The notes beneath the pieces were generated by a model. It worked only from the letters and a program-made list of their open reading frames with translations, searched no databases and was not told the DNA's origin. Below, piece by piece: positions 16,929 through 24,451 of a stretch of 36,622 nt of DNA. Source of the DNA: JBFELO01 sp041552055 (lineage in GTDB: Bacteria > Acidobacteriota > Thermoanaerobaculia > Thermoanaerobaculales > Sulfomarinibacteraceae); assembly GCA_041552055.1 (NCBI GenBank), contig JBFELO010000032.1, positions 1 through 36,622 on the forward strand, in the 5' to 3' direction. The translations under genes were made by a program, and so were the position numbers. Within the stretch, counting starts at the first letter, position 1; every line of letters starts with the position of its first letter.

Positions 16929-19118
16929 TCACCGCGAATTCGTCGCCGAGTTGGGTGGTTCTAGCGCCACCGGAAAGCCCTCGGCGCGCCAGGCGAGGAT
17001 GCCGCCACGCAGGCCGTAGACCTCGTCGAAGCCCATGTTGTGCAGCATGTGGAGGGCTCGCCGGGTGCGCCGACCCGAGCGACAGGTCAGCAGGATCGTG
17101 CGGTCGCGCGGGAGGTCCGGACCCTCGTCGAGCACCCGCCGGAGCGGCAGCAGTCGCGCGTCCGGCAGGTGGCCGAGCTGGAATTCCTCGGGCTCGCGGA
17201 TGTCGAGCAGCAAAGCATCTGGCCGCTGGCACAGCTTCTGGAAATCGGCAGCTTGAACATGGTGGGAGGGATCTGGAATCAGGCGAGACTCTATCGGAAC
17301 TTCCGCTCGGTAGGGGTGTTTCTGGATCGCCTTGCACTCCGCGAACACCCGATGCTCGCACTCGTAGGTGCATACCACCGGATCGAGGATGTTGTCGAAC
17401 AGGTACTCGATGGCTCCTTCCTGGGGCAGGATGTGGTCTTCGCCGAGGAACTCCAAGAAGCCGGTCTCCCGCATCACCTCATACACGGGTCCGCGGGGTC
17501 TGACCAGGACGACATCACCGCCGAATGAACGATAGGTTTTCACCGTTGATTCGAGCATCTCGATACCGCTCAGGTCGATCAGATCGACGCCGTGCATTCG
17601 CAGCATCAGCAGCTGCTGGCCCGGGTTGTCCTCCAGGTTGTGGCGCAGCTCCTCCTCGATGTGATGAACGGCGCCGAAGAACAGCGGTCCACGGATGTTC
17701 ATGATCGCGAGTTGCGGGCACACGGGTGCTCCGGTTTTGCGCACCAGGTGCCGATAGGTCTCGTCCGGCACCACTTGGTAGACACGTGGCAACGCCGACC
17801 GGATGACGAAGAAGGCGAGCGAGAACAGGATTCCCGCGAGGATGGCGAAGTCGAGCGGTTGCGTCAGCGTCGCAATAAAAGTCGCCGCCATGATCGTCAC
17901 CTCGGAGCGTGACGTCTTGAAGACGCGGCGGATCTGGTGGCGCTCGATCATGCTCCAAGCGATGGCGAGCAGAACGCCCGCGATCGCGGCCCGCGGGATG
18001 TAGCGCGCGTACGGAGCGAACATCAGCATCCCGAGCAGCACCGTGATGCCGGTGACGACCCCTGTCAGGGCGGTCCTTCCACCGACCTGCTGGGAGACTG
18101 CCGAACGGGTGAACGAGCCGGAGCACGGGTAACCGGAGAATAGACCGGTCGCGAGGTTGGCGAGACCCTGACCGAAGAATTCCTGATTGCTGTCGATGCG
18201 ATCGCCGCTGCGCCGTGCCAGAGCCTGACCCGAGGCGACCGCTTCCACCAATCCGAGGGCGGCCACCGCGAGCGCTCCCATCCCCATGGCTCGGATCATC
18301 TCCAGATCGGGGAGCTTGTGCAGGGATGCCCACGTGAGCGGAGGCAGGCTGCGTGGAATCGCACCCACGACCTTGACTCCCTGATCCTCGAGCCCGAACA
18401 CAGCCACCGCGAGTGCCGCCGCCGTGATCGCGCCGAGGGCAGCTGGGACCTTCGGCCCGAGCCTGCGCAGCGCGATCAGCAGGCCGAGCGTGCCGAGCCC
18501 GAGTGCAACGCTGATGGTATGCGCCTGGTGAATCTGTGAGACGACCGCCAACATCTGATGGTAGAGCTCCGGCGCCGCCGGCACCTCGATCCGTAGCAGA
18601 TGCTTGAGCTGACCCACCACGATGTGGATTGCGGCGCCGGCTGTAAAACCGATCAGGACAGACCTCGAGGCGAGCGTCACCAGGGCCCCGAAGCGCAGGA
18701 CCGCGAGCGTGATGTTGAGCACGCCAACCATCAGGGCGAGCGTGCTGGCGGCGATCAGGAACTCGGGGGTGCCGACCGCGGCCACGCCGAGGAGCACAGG
18801 CAACACCAGCAAAGACACAGCGTTGACCGGACCGGTGGCGAGGTAGCGGGACGATCCCCACAGCGAGCCGACGATCGCGGCGACCACCGCGGCGTACAGA
18901 CCGTACTGCGGCGGCAACTCGGCGATCGACGCGTAGGCAATGGATTGAGGGATGGCGACCGCGGCGACCGTGACACCGGCCACGAGATCCGGCGGCAGGT
19001 CCTGTTTACGATAGCCTCGGAAAATGTCGATCGGACGGCGTAGGTAGTCGGCGATCCCGTGCGACGGCTCTGGCATCGAGCCGGCAGGAGTCTCGGGACT
19101 GGTGACTGGTGACTCCAT
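16929..19118 (-). CDS. SulP-family anion transporter fused to STAS and rhodanese domains
   Basis: The 729-aa protein has a SulP membrane domain (about residues 40-430, with AIPQSIAYASIAELPP and TGPVNAVSLL), a STAS domain (about 455-570, with VDLIDLSGIEML) and a C-terminal rhodanese domain (about 620-720) with intact active Cys679 in TCRSGRR. Between STAS and rhodanese lies CTYECEHRVFAEC, a Cys-rich linker that could bind metal or exchange sulfur. SulP proteins move sulfate, bicarbonate or other oxyanions; the rhodanese suggests a sulfur anion such as sulfate or thiosulfate. A TTG codon at 19133 opens the frame further, but it lies inside the apparent -10 box, so ATG 19118 is chosen. Confidence 0.93.
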   Translation of the reverse strand: MESPVTSPETPAGSMPEPSHGIADYLRRPIDIFRGYRKQDLPPDLVAGVTVAAVAIPQSIAYASIAELPPQYGLYAAVVAAIVGSLWGSSRYLATGPVNAVSLLVLPVLLGVAAVGTPEFLIAASTLALMVGVLNITLAVLRFGALVTLASRSVLIGFTAGAAIHIVVGQLKHLLRIEVPAAPELYHQMLAVVSQIHQAHTISVALGLGTLGLLIALRRLGPKVPAALGAITAAALAVAVFGLEDQGVKVVGAIPRSLPPLTWASLHKLPDLEMIRAMGMGALAVAALGLVEAVASGQALARRSGDRIDSNQEFFGQGLANLATGLFSGYPCSGSFTRSAVSQQVGGRTALTGVVTGITVLLGMLMFAPYARYIPRAAIAGVLLAIAWSMIERHQIRRVFKTSRSEVTIMAATFIATLTQPLDFAILAGILFSLAFFVIRSALPRVYQVVPDETYRHLVRKTGAPVCPQLAIMNIRGPLFFGAVHHIEEELRHNLEDNPGQQLLMLRMHGVDLIDLSGIEMLESTVKTYRSFGGDVVLVRPRGPVYEVMRETGFLEFLGEDHILPQEGAIEYLFDNILDPVVCTYECEHRVFAECKAIQKHPYRAEVPIESRLIPDPSHHVQAADFQKLCQRPDALLLDIREPEEFQLGHLPDARLLPLRRVLDEGPDLPRDRTILLTCRSGRRTRRALHMLHNMGFDEVYGLRGGILAWRAEGFPVALEPPNSATNSR

Positions 19119-19136
19119 CTTAAATAACCACAACAG

Positions 19137-19164
19137 AATATAGTGAATTTTTGAGATCTGTCAA
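19137..19164 (-). promoter_or_regulatory. Sigma-70-type promoter of the SulP gene with overlapping palindrome
   Basis: Read on the minus strand: TTGACA (19164-19159), 16-bp spacer, TATATT (19142-19137). The expected start is near 19130, leaving a leader of about a dozen bases before ATG 19118. The -35 lies in an imperfect palindrome, TTGAGATCTGTCAA on the plus strand (19151-19164), which shares TTGAGATC with the peroxiredoxin promoter and may be a regulator site. Confidence 0.7.
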
Positions 19165-19394
19165 TGATGGTAGCGAAATGGAGATGAGAGTGCACGACCG
19201 GCACTCGGTTCTTGATGGTCGGAACCTTTGAACAGATGCCATATGCCGGATTCCGGATTCCAGGGTCGCGACGCCTTGCCATCCGATACACGGCAGTTTC
19301 ACCGTTCCGGAGTCGAGGGACGGAAAGGCTGCGCGGCGACTCCACGGAACTTTCAAACGTCGGCCGAGTGTTCTGTCCCAGTGCGGGAGCACCG

Positions 19395-20393
19395 ATGAAC
19401 ATTCGACCAGGTTTTGTCGGCACCATTGGCAACACGCCGTTGATCCGCCTCGAACGGCTCAGCGAGGAGACCGGGTGCGAGATTCTCGGCAAGGCGGAGT
19501 TCCTGAACCCGGGAGGTTCAGTCAAGGACCGAGCCGCACAGGGAATCATCGAGGCGGCAGAGAAGGCGGGTGAGCTGCAAGCCGGCGGTACGGTGGTCGA
19601 GGGCACGGCCGGCAACACCGGCATCGGGCTCGCCCACATCTGTAATGCACGCGGCTACCGCTGCCTGATCGTGATTCCCGAAACCCAATCCCAGGAAAAG
19701 ATCGGTCTTCTGCTGGCATTGGGCGCCGAGGTTCGCACAGTACCGGCCGTTCCATACCGGAATCCCGGCAATTACCAAAAGGTGGCCGGGCGGCTCGCCG
19801 ACGAGATGCAGGACGCGATCTGGGCGAATCAGTTCGACAACACCGCCAACCGCGACATCCACATGAGCACAACCGGGCCCGAGGTCTGGGATCAAACCGA
19901 GGGGAGGATTGACGCGTTCGTCGCCTCCACCGGCACTGGAGGAACCCTCGCCGGCGTCGGCCGTGCGCTCAAGGCACGCAAGCCCGACGTGCGGATCGTC
20001 CTCGCCGACCCCATGGGTAGCGGACTGTACAGCTGGGTCAAAACCGGAGACGCGTCAATCGAAGGGGCGTCGATTACCGAAGGGATCGGGAACAGCAGGG
20101 TGACCGCGAATCTGGAGGGGACACCGATCGACGATGCGGTCCGAGTCGCGGATCCTGACTGCGTGCGGATCGTCTACCGCTTGCTCCACGAAGAGGGTCT
20201 GTTTGTGGGCGGCTCGACGGGCATCAACGTGAGCGCGGCTGTGGAGGTGGCGCGTGGGCTCGGTCCGGGCCACACCGTGGTCACCGTTCTGTGCGACGGT
20301 GGGGCGCGTTACCAGTCGAGGCTGTTCAACCTGGAGTGGTTGCGGGAGAAGGGCCTCGCCGAGTACGCAACCAGAAGACCACGCCGACACTAG
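19395..20393 (+). CDS. cysK: Cysteine synthase/PLP-dependent beta-replacement enzyme
   Basis: Start ATG 19395, with GGGAG upstream, gives 332 aa that begin exactly where the family does (GTIGNTPLIRL). NPGGSVKDR holds the PLP Lys44, GTAGNTGIG is the substrate-binding loop, STGTGGTLAGVG binds the phosphate, and GGSTGINVSAA follows near the C terminus. It makes cysteine from O-acetylserine (or a related acceptor) and sulfide, or acts as a cystathionine-beta-synthase-like enzyme; there is no CBS regulatory domain. The frame extends upstream to 19212, but without a ribosome site or family similarity. It is divergent from the SulP gene and convergent with the CstB-like gene. Confidence 0.92.
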   Translation: MNIRPGFVGTIGNTPLIRLERLSEETGCEILGKAEFLNPGGSVKDRAAQGIIEAAEKAGELQAGGTVVEGTAGNTGIGLAHICNARGYRCLIVIPETQSQEKIGLLLALGAEVRTVPAVPYRNPGNYQKVAGRLADEMQDAIWANQFDNTANRDIHMSTTGPEVWDQTEGRIDAFVASTGTGGTLAGVGRALKARKPDVRIVLADPMGSGLYSWVKTGDASIEGASITEGIGNSRVTANLEGTPIDDAVRVADPDCVRIVYRLLHEEGLFVGGSTGINVSAAVEVARGLGPGHTVVTVLCDGGARYQSRLFNLEWLREKGLAEYATRRPRRH

Positions 20394-20396
20394 ATT

Positions 20397-21230
20397 CTAT
20401 GCGCCGGGCGAATCGGTGACACCGTGCGTCGGCAGACCGGCTTCCTGCCAGGCGGTCATGCCACCGATGACGTTGCACACGTGTTGATAGCCCTTTCTGA
20501 GCAGCACGCCGCAGGCGGTAATCGAACGGGAGCCACTGGCGCAGATCACTGCCACCGGCTGTTCGACGTCAAACGGTAATCCGTCGATCACTTGTGGTAG
20601 CAGCTTGAAATCGGCGTTGTGCGCCGACTCGATGTAGGCGCAGCCGAACTCGTCCCGGCTGCGGACGTCGAGCACACCCATGCCGTTGAGCCGTAGCTGC
20701 CGGTGAAGAGCCTGCACCTCTATCTGGGATACCCGAGCGAGCGGCCGCCCTTCAGCCTGCCACTCCGCCATGGGGAGGTATCCCACCACACGGCCGTCGA
20801 GACCCACGAACGCCAGCTTGTGTACCACCCATTGGGCGGCTGACGGCGAGTCGACCACGACCACGAACGGCTCGTCAGGAGGCATGATCCAGCCCACTGA
20901 CTGTTCGAACTGACCGCTATCCACCTGGATGTTGTAAGCGCCGGCGACGTGGCCCTTGGCGTATTCTGAGTACGGACGTGTATCGAGCGCCAGGTATCCG
21001 GAGCGGACGAGATTTGCCGTGGTCTCCGACGTCAGGGCCGCCGCCGTTGGCCATTCCATGGTCAGCGGCCTTCGACCCTGATTGATGGCCACGATGTTGG
21101 ACATGTTGGCCGGCCGGGGCGGGAGATCCTTGTTCATGTGGTCCACGAACCGCTCCAAATCGTCAAATTGGAGCGACGGGTTGTGGCGGCGCTCGTAGCC
21201 GATCGTGGTGACAAACTTGCCACTAGTCAC
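20397..21230 (-). CDS. Rhodanese part (two domains) of a CstB-like protein, downstream of an in-frame TGA
   Basis: This 277-aa stretch can be read on its own from GTG 21230 (weak GAGG before it), but it is in the same frame as the dioxygenase gene upstream, separated only by TGA, GGT and CGA codons. It opens with a linker (SGKFVTTIGYERRHNPSL) that fused dioxygenase-rhodanese proteins have between domains. The first rhodanese domain (about 70-165) lacks a catalytic Cys (VVVVDSPSAAQ); the second (about 170-265) has active Cys230 in ICASGSRS. That order, a pseudo-rhodanese then an active one, is that of S. aureus CstB. I read 20397-21797 as one 466-aa gene with a recoded TGA; a split gene is the alternative. 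Confidence 0.88.
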   Translation of the reverse strand: MTSGKFVTTIGYERRHNPSLQFDDLERFVDHMNKDLPPRPANMSNIVAINQGRRPLTMEWPTAAALTSETTANLVRSGYLALDTRPYSEYAKGHVAGAYNIQVDSGQFEQSVGWIMPPDEPFVVVVDSPSAAQWVVHKLAFVGLDGRVVGYLPMAEWQAEGRPLARVSQIEVQALHRQLRLNGMGVLDVRSRDEFGCAYIESAHNADFKLLPQVIDGLPFDVEQPVAVICASGSRSITACGVLLRKGYQHVCNVIGGMTAWQEAGLPTHGVTDSPGA

Positions 21231-21239
21231 TCGACCTCA
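21201..21239 (-). promoter_or_regulatory. Candidate selenocysteine TGA and downstream hairpin in the CstB-like gene
   Basis: The TGA (21239-21237) follows codons for PGHVAGST and precedes GR, where family members as I recall them read GSxCG. The next bases fold into GGTCG (21236-21232) with CGATC (21205-21201) and GTGAC (21230-21226) with GTCAC (21212-21208), around a 13-nt loop. A/G-U pairs inside the loop would leave GGCAA at the tip, 15 nt from the TGA. This is at the edge of the bacterial SECIS consensus, so it is suggestive rather than decisive. Confidence 0.5.
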
Positions 21240-21797
21240 CGTGGAACCGGCCACGTGCCCGGGCCATAACTCGACGAAGTCGGGCAGCGACTGCAGCTTC
21301 GGGATCGACTTGGTGAACAGTGTCACGGCGCCGTCGGTGCCCTGCTGAGCAAGGTCAGGGCGCGAAACGTCCCCGACCATAAGGAAATCGGCGGTCAGCA
21401 CGCACCACGGGTCGTCACTCCGGCTGAGGTCCCGGACGAGCAGGTTGATCTGTTCGGGGCGGTGGCCGGGAACGTGCATCACCTCGAGCTCCAGCTCACC
21501 GAGGCGTATCCGGTCGGTGTCATCCAGGCGGTGGGCCTGATAGGTGACGTCGATGTGCCGGGGAAGGCCCAGTCGTGCGCCGGTGGCGGCCACGAGACGA
21601 CGGGCGCCCGACACGTGGTCCGCGTGGCTGTGCGAGTCGATCACCCAGGCGACCCGTGCTCCTCGACGTTTTGCGAGCCGCAGATAGGGATCGATATCCC
21701 ACAGCGGGTCGAACACCACGCACTCGTCGGTTTCAGCCGATCCAAGCACGTAAGTCGCGCAGCCGGTCTCTTCACGCACCAATTGCCTGAACCACAT
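21237..21797 (-). CDS. cstB: Persulfide dioxygenase (ETHE1/CstB-type MBL fold) part, ending at an in-frame TGA
   Basis: The 186-aa metallo-beta-lactamase domain has the metal motif H56-S-H58-A-D60-H61, VPGH near 116, the acidic ligand in TADFLMVGDVSRPDL and the last His in WPGH181. MVGDVxRPDL is typical of persulfide dioxygenases, which oxidise glutathione or protein persulfides to sulfite with Fe(II) and O2. The domain stops right after the last metal ligand at TGA 21239-21237, and the same frame goes on into two rhodanese domains. ATG 21797 has GGAGG six bases upstream. Likely role: detoxifying sulfide-derived persulfides, beside cysteine synthase and a peroxiredoxin. Gene symbol by analogy only. 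Confidence 0.9.
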   Translation of the reverse strand: MWFRQLVREETGCATYVLGSAETDECVVFDPLWDIDPYLRLAKRRGARVAWVIDSHSHADHVSGARRLVAATGARLGLPRHIDVTYQAHRLDDTDRIRLGELELEVMHVPGHRPEQINLLVRDLSRSDDPWCVLTADFLMVGDVSRPDLAQQGTDGAVTLFTKSIPKLQSLPDFVELWPGHVAGST

Positions 21798-21934
21798 GTT
21801 CTGCCTCCATGGGGCGCTGGGCGAGCCCGAGTCCCACCATAATGCGGCCCGTCGACTCGACCGTGCAGATCACCACGACTCGGTCAAATAGTCGGCTGCA
21901 CCGCAACGCAAACGAGTCGACGGCCGGACGCGAC

Positions 21935-22570
21935 TCAACGGGTTGGATCGGGCACGACCCTGAGGTAGGTTTTCTGCTCGTCCCAACCGTGCGGGAACCG
22001 CTGCTTGGCCTCCTCGTTCGACAGCGACGGCACGATGATCACGTCCTCGCCGCGCATCCAGTTCACCGGCGTCGCGACCATGTAGTCGGAGGTGAGCTGC
22101 AGCGAGTCGATGGCACGCAGGATCTCGTCGAAGTTGCGGCCGGTGCTCGCCGGGTAGGTGATGATCAGCCGTATGATCTTGTTGTCGTCGATCACGAATA
22201 CGGATCGCACCGTTGCCGTATCGTCGGCGCTGGGGTGGATCATGTCGTAGGCGTCCGCCACCTTCCGGTCAGGATCGGCGATCAGCGGAAAGTTGAGCTT
22301 GACGCCCTGCGTGTCCTCGATGTCCTGGGACCACGCTTCGTGATCGCTCAGGCTGTCGACGCTGAGACCGATCACCTTGATGTTCCTCCGGTCGAACTCC
22401 GGTTTCAGCTTGGCCAGGTAGCCGAGCTCCGTGGTACACACCGGAGTGAAGTCGGCCGGGTGGGAAAACAGAACGACCCAGTCGTCTCCGACCCACGAGT
22501 GAAAGTCGATCGAGCCGTGGGTGGTCTGGGCCTGGAAGTCGGGAGCGGTGTCTCCAAGTCGTAGCGCCAT
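21935..22570 (-). CDS. 1-Cys peroxiredoxin (Prx6-like)
   Basis: The 211-aa protein has the peroxidatic Cys45 in HPADFTPVCTTELG and the C-terminal extension of the Prx6 group (VATPVNWMRGEDVII and FPHGWDEQKTYLR). I see no other Cys, so the resolving thiol must come from another molecule. It reduces hydrogen peroxide and organic hydroperoxides in the cytoplasm. AGGAGG lies shortly before ATG 22570. It is upstream of the CstB-like gene on the same strand (about 140 bp apart), and its promoter shares an element with the SulP promoter, which suggests joint sulfur/oxidant control. Confidence 0.95.
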   Translation of the reverse strand: MALRLGDTAPDFQAQTTHGSIDFHSWVGDDWVVLFSHPADFTPVCTTELGYLAKLKPEFDRRNIKVIGLSVDSLSDHEAWSQDIEDTQGVKLNFPLIADPDRKVADAYDMIHPSADDTATVRSVFVIDDNKIIRLIITYPASTGRNFDEILRAIDSLQLTSDYMVATPVNWMRGEDVIIVPSLSNEEAKQRFPHGWDEQKTYLRVVPDPTR

Positions 22571-22589
22571 GATGCGCCTCCTTTCAAAG

Positions 22590-22644
22590 ATCGAGACCTG
22601 ATCTCAATTTTTTACAATATGGTGCCTCGACGGCGGTTTGGCAA
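22590..22644 (-). promoter_or_regulatory. Peroxiredoxin promoter and palindromic operator candidate
   Basis: On the minus strand: TTGCCA (22644-22639), 17-bp spacer, CATATT (22621-22616). A 19-bp imperfect palindrome (22608-22590, arms ATTGAGA and TCTCGAT, 7 of 9 pairs) covers the expected transcription start, a typical repressor position. It contains TTGAGATC, also found over the -35 of the SulP gene. Confidence 0.6.
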
Positions 22645-22824
22645 GGCGCATAGCCATTCATTCACTTCAGCAGCTCACCGTTTCGAAGGAGTCTTTTTGG
22701 CCAATCGTTTTGAGGCGCCGACACGGCGAAACCGACACACTCAAACCGAGCCTTGTACCAGCGGACGGTACTGTGATCTCCGTCCGCGGCGGACATCGAC
22801 GTGTGGCTGGCGGCACGTGATTCT

Positions 22825-22850
22825 TGATCCCCGATCCTCGATCGGGATCA
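22825..22850 (-). terminator. Strong hairpin overlapping the znuB stop codon
   Basis: Arms TGATCCCGATC and GATCGGGGATCA (one extra G) around a GAG loop form an 11-bp stem that includes the znuB TGA. No U-tract follows, so it may be an mRNA-stabilising end or a weak terminator. Confidence 0.4.
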
Positions 22851-23696
22851 TTGCCGCACCCGCCGCCGGACGATGGCGCGGAGGCCGATCACCGCCAGGT
22901 ACGCGACACCGGCGAGGACGATCGTCGTTGCGCCGGCCGGCAGATCGGGCGTGTAGCTGAGAGCGAGGCCGGAGGTCGTAAACGCGACGCTGAACGCCGC
23001 TGCCAGCACCATCGTCCCGCGGATCGTACCGGCGAATTGGGCCGCGATCGCCACCGGGAGGGTGAGCAGCGCGATCACCAGCACCAAGCCGACGACGCTC
23101 ACCAGGAGGACGACCGTGAGAGCGGTCAGGGCGAGCAGCACCAGGTAGTACAGCTCGACGTTGAGGCCGCGCAGCCGTGCGAACTCCTCGTCGAAGCAGA
23201 TCGCCTGCAGCTGTGCGTAGAGTGCCACCCCGAGAATGACCACCATCGCGTCCAGGCCGACCATCAGCCACAGGTCGCGCGCACGTACCAGCAGGATATT
23301 GCCGAAGAGGTAGCTCATCAGATCCTCGTTGTAGCCGGGGGTGCGGGCGATGAACAGGATCCCGACCGCCATGCCGACCGCCCACAGCGCGCCGATGATG
23401 GTGTCTTCGCGCTCCTTGACGCGAAGGCTGACCAGGCCGATGACCAGGGCCGCCAGCAGTGCCGCCACCACCGCGCCGTGGAGTGGGTCGAGCCAGTCCC
23501 AGCCGCGCACGACCTGGAGATATCGGGCGGCTCCGAGGCCACCGAGAACGCAGTGGGCGATCGCGCCCGCGATGAAGCTGATGCGCCGAACCACCACGTA
23601 GGTGCCCACCACGCCGCAGGCGACACCCGCCAGAATCCCGGCCAGCAGGGCGTGCTGCAGGAAGTCGTACCGGAGCAGGGCGTCGAGGAACTCCAT
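22848..23696 (-). CDS. znuB: Zn/Mn ABC transporter permease
   Basis: This 282-aa hydrophobic protein has about eight membrane helices and matches the ABC-3 metal permease family (LLAGILAGVACGVVGTYVVVRRISFIAGAIAH near the N terminus, then the EEFARLRG loop after mid-length). It forms the channel for zinc or manganese uptake with the ATPase encoded just upstream; only a couple of bases separate the two genes. The metal is inferred from the whole operon, not from this protein. Confidence 0.93.
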   Translation of the reverse strand: MEFLDALLRYDFLQHALLAGILAGVACGVVGTYVVVRRISFIAGAIAHCVLGGLGAARYLQVVRGWDWLDPLHGAVVAALLAALVIGLVSLRVKEREDTIIGALWAVGMAVGILFIARTPGYNEDLMSYLFGNILLVRARDLWLMVGLDAMVVILGVALYAQLQAICFDEEFARLRGLNVELYYLVLLALTALTVVLLVSVVGLVLVIALLTLPVAIAAQFAGTIRGTMVLAAAFSVAFTTSGLALSYTPDLPAGATTIVLAGVAYLAVIGLRAIVRRRVRQ

Positions 23697-23698
23697 GG

Positions 23699-24448
23699 TC
23701 AGTGTGGGATCGAGTGGTCGTGGTGGACCAGATGGACGTCGCCGCCGTACAACTCCTGGATCATGGTGCCGTCCAACCTACTCATGGGATGCACGTCGAC
23801 CGTCCTGTGGACGCACACCACGGTCTTGACCCACGACGACACGAAACCGAGATCGTGGGACACCAACAGCAGGGTCTTCGAGCGGTTGAGCTCCCGGAGC
23901 AGCTCGAAGAAGTCCTGCTCGACCTTCTGATCGAGGCCGGCCGCCGGTTCGTCGAGCAGCAGGAGCTCGGGGTCGGAGACCAGAGCGCGGGCGAGCAACA
24001 CCCGCTGACGCTGACCACCGGACAGGTCCGAGAACGGGCGCTTTTCGGACCCTGCCAGACCCACCTGGGCGATGGTCTGCACGGCGGCGTCTCGGTCTCC
24101 CCGTGAAAACGACCCCAGTGCGCGGCCCGGTCCGAGCCGGCCCATCAGGACCACATCGAGCACGTGGACCGGGAACTTCGGGTCCATCGCGGCATGCTGA
24201 GGCATATAGCCGATGCGAGGGCGGGCTCGAACCGGCGAGACACCGAACAACCGAACACGACCGGAGGTCGGCTGCAGCAGGCCGAGCATCAGCTTGAGCA
24301 GGGTCGTCTTGCCGCCGCCGTTTGGCCCGATGACGCTCGCGAAGTCGAGCTCGTGGATGGTCAGGGTCACGTCCTCGAGCACCGGGCTTCCGCTGTCGTA
24401 CCGGAACGACAGGTCTTCGATCTGGATCACCGGTGCGGCTTCGACCAC
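23699..24448 (-). CDS. znuC: Zn/Mn ABC transporter ATP-binding protein
   Basis: The 249-aa ATPase has Walker A GPNGGGKTT, the Q-loop IGYMPQ, signature LSGGQRQR, Walker B LLLLDEPAAGLD and switch His in SHD. The C terminus is His-rich (VHLVHHDHSIPH), as often seen in metal importers. It starts at GTG 24448, three bases after the stop of the binding-protein gene, and drives metal uptake through the permease encoded next. Confidence 0.95.
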   Translation of the reverse strand: MVEAAPVIQIEDLSFRYDSGSPVLEDVTLTIHELDFASVIGPNGGGKTTLLKLMLGLLQPTSGRVRLFGVSPVRARPRIGYMPQHAAMDPKFPVHVLDVVLMGRLGPGRALGSFSRGDRDAAVQTIAQVGLAGSEKRPFSDLSGGQRQRVLLARALVSDPELLLLDEPAAGLDQKVEQDFFELLRELNRSKTLLLVSHDLGFVSSWVKTVVCVHRTVDVHPMSRLDGTMIQELYGGDVHLVHHDHSIPH

Positions 24449-24451
24449 GAC

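Noticed and set aside
19212..19394. N-terminal extension of the cysteine synthase
   Set aside because: No ribosome site and no family similarity; ATG 19395 has GGGAG and begins at the conserved N terminus.
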